Positions 6,553-9,679 of a stretch of 9,679 nucleotides of DNA are shown one piece after another. Location: the NCBI GenBank assembly GCA_016764035.1, contig JAESSQ010000250.1:1-9679 (forward strand), in the 5' to 3' direction. The notes under the pieces were generated by a model that worked only from the letters and a program-made list of their open reading frames with translations, ran no database searches and had not been told where the DNA came from. Source of the DNA: Gammaproteobacteria bacterium. GTDB taxonomy: Bacteria > Pseudomonadota > Gammaproteobacteria > SZUA-229. Position numbers and translations under genes: made by a program. How positions within the stretch are numbered: position 1 is the first letter of the stretch; each line of letters starts with the position of its first letter.

Positions 6553-7751
6553 TAAATTATATGCGCATGTTCGGGTTCGATAATACCAGGTTTCACTCTA
6601 TCCCAATGATTACAGCTTGGGCATAACCAGTAATGCGTGTTACTACTAAACCCGCACTTCTGACAGCGATACTCTACCTGACCCTGTTGTAAAATAGATA
6701 TTGCGACCGTTAAATCACGAAACGCCTTATCAGCACCCTCTTCTTTTTGCTTATAAGAGATAAGTTTTTGCACGCCGAACAAGGTTGGTTGTCGTTTTAT
6801 TTCTTCAGTTAAATAGACAATAGCAGCTTGACTGCCTCGTGACTTTTCAAGGATGGATGCTATATAAATTTGCAAAAAAAGATTTTTATGTCGATCTTGT
6901 AGTGCTACCAGGTAATCGTACAATTTATCTAATGAAGATAGATTCTCATGACATTCACTTAAAGAATCGATGACTAATATTATCGACTCGGCATCCTGAC
7001 TCTCGATTGATTGATATATTTCAATGGCTTTTTTATTATCACCTGACGCTTTTATCTGGTCAGCCAGTATTATCGAAGCACGCACACAAGACACATCATA
7101 ATGTAATGCTTTATTAGCATAATTTTCCAACTGACTGATATCACCCTTTACTTTCGCTACTTCTGCTAATTCACAATAGTAATGTGCAATCATAGGTCCC
7201 GTGACATCAGGTTCATCAGTAAACAAATCGACAGCTATTTCGATTGCTTTAAACCAGTCTTTTTCCTGCTGATATATAAGTATCAGATTGTGGCGTGCTT
7301 CAGTGGACTTAGCATCTTGAATAAGAACTTCCTTAAAAGGACCCTCCGCGCGGTCAAACCAACCGGCACCTAAATAATCATAACCCAGTTCGAGTAATAT
7401 CTTGCTGCGATATTGTTCAGGTAACGATGGCCGTCCAATCAAGCCTTGATGAATTTTTATGGCTTTATCCATCTCACCATTTTTACGATAAATTTTTCCC
7501 AGTGTAAAATGGGTGTCAATAGTAGCCCAATTGGAATCCACTAATTTGACAAAGACATCCAATGCTTTTCCCTGCTCATCATTGAGCAAATAGTTTAAGC
7601 CTTTAAAGTATTCGGAAGATAACGACGACTGCTGTTGTTTATGTGATTGCTTATTGCGAAATATTAGCCATAAAAAAACGATGCTAATAAGGATAATCGT
7701 TAGAGACCAGAAAGGAAATTGTGGGAAATCAAACACGTTGTTACACCACAC
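6552..7751 (-). CDS. lapB: Lipopolysaccharide assembly protein B (TPR and rubredoxin-like zinc protein)
   Basis: LapB (formerly YciM) is an inner-membrane-anchored adaptor that promotes FtsH-dependent degradation of LpxC and so sets LPS output. This copy has an N-terminal membrane anchor (about residues 14-31), a cytoplasmic array of TPR helices from about 45 to 345, and a C-terminal zinc ribbon, CQKC (363-366) with CPSC (377-380). The arrangement and length (399 versus ~389) match E. coli LapB, and LSSEYFKGLNYLL aligns with its first TPR helix. The start is uncertain. The longest frame begins with GTG at 7751, and another GTG five codons in (7736) is equally plausible; neither has a clear Shine-Dalgarno. 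A TATACT at 7808-7813 could be a -10 box, but its -35 is poor. The gene overlaps pyrF by one base. The usual upstream partner lapA is absent. Confidence 0.95.
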   Translation of the reverse strand: MWCNNVFDFPQFPFWSLTIILISIVFLWLIFRNKQSHKQQQSSLSSEYFKGLNYLLNDEQGKALDVFVKLVDSNWATIDTHFTLGKIYRKNGEMDKAIKIHQGLIGRPSLPEQYRSKILLELGYDYLGAGWFDRAEGPFKEVLIQDAKSTEARHNLILIYQQEKDWFKAIEIAVDLFTDEPDVTGPMIAHYYCELAEVAKVKGDISQLENYANKALHYDVSCVRASIILADQIKASGDNKKAIEIYQSIESQDAESIILVIDSLSECHENLSSLDKLYDYLVALQDRHKNLFLQIYIASILEKSRGSQAAIVYLTEEIKRQPTLFGVQKLISYKQKEEGADKAFRDLTVAISILQQGQVEYRCQKCGFSSNTHYWLCPSCNHWDRVKPGIIEPEHAHII

Positions 7752-7864
7752 TTAACGTCAGTAAATAAAAACGTTTGAAAATATAAATTTTATTAAAACA
7801 GATAAGCAGTATAAATGACTTAATACAGTTACCATTCTAGTAATGACAGCTTAGTCATATAATG

Positions 7865-8200
7865 TCAGAAACCCGTCCCAGATTCTTTTTTCATCGACTC
7901 GTTTACTCTTTCACGTAATTCTTTACCAGGTTTAAAATGCGGTACATGTTTACCTGGAAGAGCGACTGAGCCGCCTGTTTTTGGATTTCGACCAGAGCGA
8001 GGTGGACGATAGTGTAGAGAAAAACTACCAAAACCACGTATTTCTATTCTTTCACCGCTGGCCAATGAATTGCTCATCTGTTCCAGCATACTTTTGACCG
8101 CCAGTTCAACATCCTTATAAGCGAGATGACTTTGCTTGCGCGCAATGCGTTCGATCAATTCTGATTTCATCATTGCGTTAGTTTGCATTTCTTCAGCCAT
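7865..8200 (-). CDS. ihfB: Integration host factor subunit beta
   Basis: IHF-beta pairs with IHF-alpha to bend DNA sharply at specific sites, acting in recombination, replication and sigma-54 transcription. The core from MKSELIERIARKQSHLAYKDVE through ERIEIRGFGSFSLHYR to GRNPKTG and HVPHFKPGKELRERV is nearly the textbook sequence. Pro73 in GRNPKTG is the residue that intercalates into DNA. At 111 residues it is longer than the E. coli protein (94): about nine extra residues precede the usual start (MAEEMQTNA), and about eight extra follow the core (ending KKESGTGF). The start at 8200 is chosen because AGAGGA (8212-8217) lies upstream, although its 11-base spacing is long. Neither Met10 nor Met11 has a ribosome site. 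It follows rpsA by 135 bases, the common gammaproteobacterial order. Confidence 0.96.
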   Translation of the reverse strand: MAEEMQTNAMMKSELIERIARKQSHLAYKDVELAVKSMLEQMSNSLASGERIEIRGFGSFSLHYRPPRSGRNPKTGGSVALPGKHVPHFKPGKELRERVNESMKKESGTGF

Positions 8201-8271
8201 ACTAATGATCTTCCTCTGTTATAAAAAACGAATAGTCAATAACGGTCAAATACTTTTATAATAACTGCCAG

Positions 8272-8309
8272 CCCGATTAGTGAAAGGTTCTTCTCCTTCA
8301 CTAACCGAG
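8272..8309 (-). other. Strong hairpin in the rpsA-ihfB gap, 3' end structure of rpsA
   Basis: On the minus strand CGGTTAGTGAAGG pairs with CCTTTCACTAATCG through thirteen base pairs with one bulged base and a seven-base loop (8274-8307). One pair is G-U on the minus RNA but a mismatch on plus, so it is adapted to minus transcripts. It begins about 29 bases after the rpsA stop. No T run follows (GGCTGGCAG comes next), so it is not a standard terminator. It may stabilise the rpsA mRNA 3' end or reduce read-through into ihfB. Confidence 0.6.
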
Positions 8310-8335
8310 ATAACATCGAACAAATGTCGACCAGT

Positions 8336-9679
8336 TTAATCTTTGGCTTTCATTTGCTCTTTCATCAAATCACCTAACGTTGGTGCTGCACCTACAGTTG
8401 CATCCTGATTATCAGAGAAGTCTTTCAACGCTTCTGACTCATCATCATAGTCTTTGGCTTTTATTGATAGTGCAATACCGCGATTCTTACGGTCAACACC
8501 CATCAATTTAGCTTCGACTTCGTCACCTACTTTAAGCACTGTACTCGCATCTTCAACGCGATCACGAGATAGTTCAGAGGCACGTAATGTACCTTCAACA
8601 CCATCACCTAAATCGATAACAGCAGCTTTTGCGTCTACAGACAATACAACACCTGTTACGAAAGAGCCCTTCTTGTGCTCAGCGATATAGGTAGAAACAG
8701 GATCCTGCTCCATCTGCTTGATACCTAACGATATACGTTCACGTTCTGCATCGATAGATAATACAACCGCTTCGATACTATCACCTTTTTTATAGTCACG
8801 AACCGCTTCTTCACCAGCATCATCCCAGGAGATATCAGACATGTGAATAAGACCATCAATCTCGCCATTAAGGCCAACAAAGACACCGAAATCAGTGATA
8901 GATTTAATTACACCACTCACTTTATCGCCCTTGTTATGGGTTGCAAAGAATTCATCCCATGGATTAGCCTTACATTGTTTCATACCCAAAGAAATACGAC
9001 GACGATCTTCATCGATGTCAAGAATCATTACTTCTTTCTCTTCACCTAAGGTAACGATGTTTGCAGGATTAACGTTTTTATTAGTCCAGTCCATTTCAGA
9101 TACATGAACAAGGCCTTCAACGCCGTCTTCGATTTCAACAAAACAACCGTAATCGGTGATGTTGCTAACTTTACCCCAAAGACGCGAGCCTTCTGGATAA
9201 CGACGTGCAATCTCAGCCCATGGATCATCACCTAGTTGCTTCAGGCCAAGTGATACACGCGTCTTCTCTTTATCGAACTTAAGTACCATAACTTCGATTT
9301 CGGTACCAATTTCAACAATTTCTGAAGGATGACGAACACGTTTCCATGCCATGTCAGTAATATGTAACAGACCATCAATGCCACCAAGATCAAGGAAAGC
9401 GCCGTAATCGGTAAGGTTTTTAACGATACCTTTAATTGACTTGCCTTCTTCGATACTGTTGAGCAATGCTTCGCGTTCTTCACTGTATTCATTTTCAACA
9501 ACAGCACGACGTGAAACCACAACGTTATTACGTTTCTGGTCAAGTTTAATAATTTTGAATTCAAGATCTTTGTTTTCCAGGTAGGCGGTATCGCGCACCG
9601 GACGAACATCAACGAGTGAACCCGGCAAGAACGCACGGATATCACCCAATTCAACGGTGAAGCCACCTTTAACCTTACC
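8336..9679 (-). CDS. rpsA: 30S ribosomal protein S1, C-terminal 447 residues (start outside window)
   Basis: S1 binds mRNA on the small ribosomal subunit and is needed to initiate on most messages in gammaproteobacteria. The frame is open to the window edge; the first codons read GKVKGGFTVELGDIRAFLPG, inside S1 domain 2 of the E. coli protein, so roughly the first 110 residues are missing. TTG at 9649 is an internal Leu codon, not the start. After the partial domain 2 come four full OB-fold S1 repeats, beginning near fragment residues 80 (GIVKNLTDYGAF), 165 (GKVSNITDYGCF), 252 (GVIKSITDFGVF) and 339 (GVVLSVDAKAAV). The last is the usual diverged domain 6. The tail is acidic and lysine-rich, ending KEQMKAKD. 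The total of six domains is inferred from the family. ihfB follows on the same strand. Confidence 0.98.
   Translation of the reverse strand, partial: GKVKGGFTVELGDIRAFLPGSLVDVRPVRDTAYLENKDLEFKIIKLDQKRNNVVVSRRAVVENEYSEEREALLNSIEEGKSIKGIVKNLTDYGAFLDLGGIDGLLHITDMAWKRVRHPSEIVEIGTEIEVMVLKFDKEKTRVSLGLKQLGDDPWAEIARRYPEGSRLWGKVSNITDYGCFVEIEDGVEGLVHVSEMDWTNKNVNPANIVTLGEEKEVMILDIDEDRRRISLGMKQCKANPWDEFFATHNKGDKVSGVIKSITDFGVFVGLNGEIDGLIHMSDISWDDAGEEAVRDYKKGDSIEAVVLSIDAERERISLGIKQMEQDPVSTYIAEHKKGSFVTGVVLSVDAKAAVIDLGDGVEGTLRASELSRDRVEDASTVLKVGDEVEAKLMGVDRKNRGIALSIKAKDYDDESEALKDFSDNQDATVGAAPTLGDLMKEQMKAKD

Noticed and set aside
7843..7858. ATGAC-GTCAT inverted repeat just after the ihfB stop, considered as terminator or operator.
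   Set aside because: A five-pair stem with a six-base loop and no T run; too weak to call.
8454..9107. Plus-strand open frames and alternative-frame minus frames within rpsA.
   Set aside because: They lie entirely inside the conserved S1 gene, match no known protein and arise from its codon pattern.
9647..9649. TTG as a possible start codon for the S1 protein.
   Set aside because: The upstream codons (GKVKGGFTVE) match S1 domain 2, so the gene continues beyond the window and TTG is an internal Leu.

Overview
This window (about 40% GC by eye) comes from a gammaproteobacterium. The evidence is gene order as well as protein family: rpsA-ihfB-lapB-pyrF on one strand and ppiB-lpxH on the other are both typical gammaproteobacterial arrangements, and the S1, IHF-beta, LpxH and PpiB sequences read like the Enterobacteria/Pseudomonas versions. 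LpxH and LapB imply a lipid A/LPS outer membrane. The lineage cannot be fixed further from this piece; a free-living, possibly marine, moderately AT-rich member is a reasonable guess.

Layout: the window is two convergent blocks. The plus-strand block (1-4421) holds the 3' part of dapE (lysine/peptidoglycan precursor synthesis), a small four-helix membrane protein that fits the DUF6394 family, a 599-residue two-helix potassium channel with two NAD-type RCK domains, a tRNA-Arg(CCU) with its own extended -10 promoter, ppiB and lpxH. The minus-strand block, read from the right edge, holds rpsA (5' end cut by the window), ihfB, lapB, pyrF, a secreted helix-hairpin-helix (ComEA-like) protein, and a DUF455 ferritin-like protein. 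The blocks meet in a 206-base gap (4422-4627) that contains only small inverted repeats.

How the genes fit together: most are housekeeping. lpxH makes lipid X for lipid A, and lapB controls LPS synthesis through LpxC turnover. lapB and pyrF are joined by a TAATG stop/start overlap. The lapA gene that usually sits between ihfB and lapB is missing, since the 113-base gap is too small for it. The least understood part is the membrane protein plus potassium channel pair at 809-3035, which looks like a two-gene ion-transport module whose small partner has no known function. I see no mobile elements, CRISPR arrays, phage genes or toxin systems. The window is largely a conserved chromosomal backbone, and no clear novel multi-gene system is visible beyond the channel pair.
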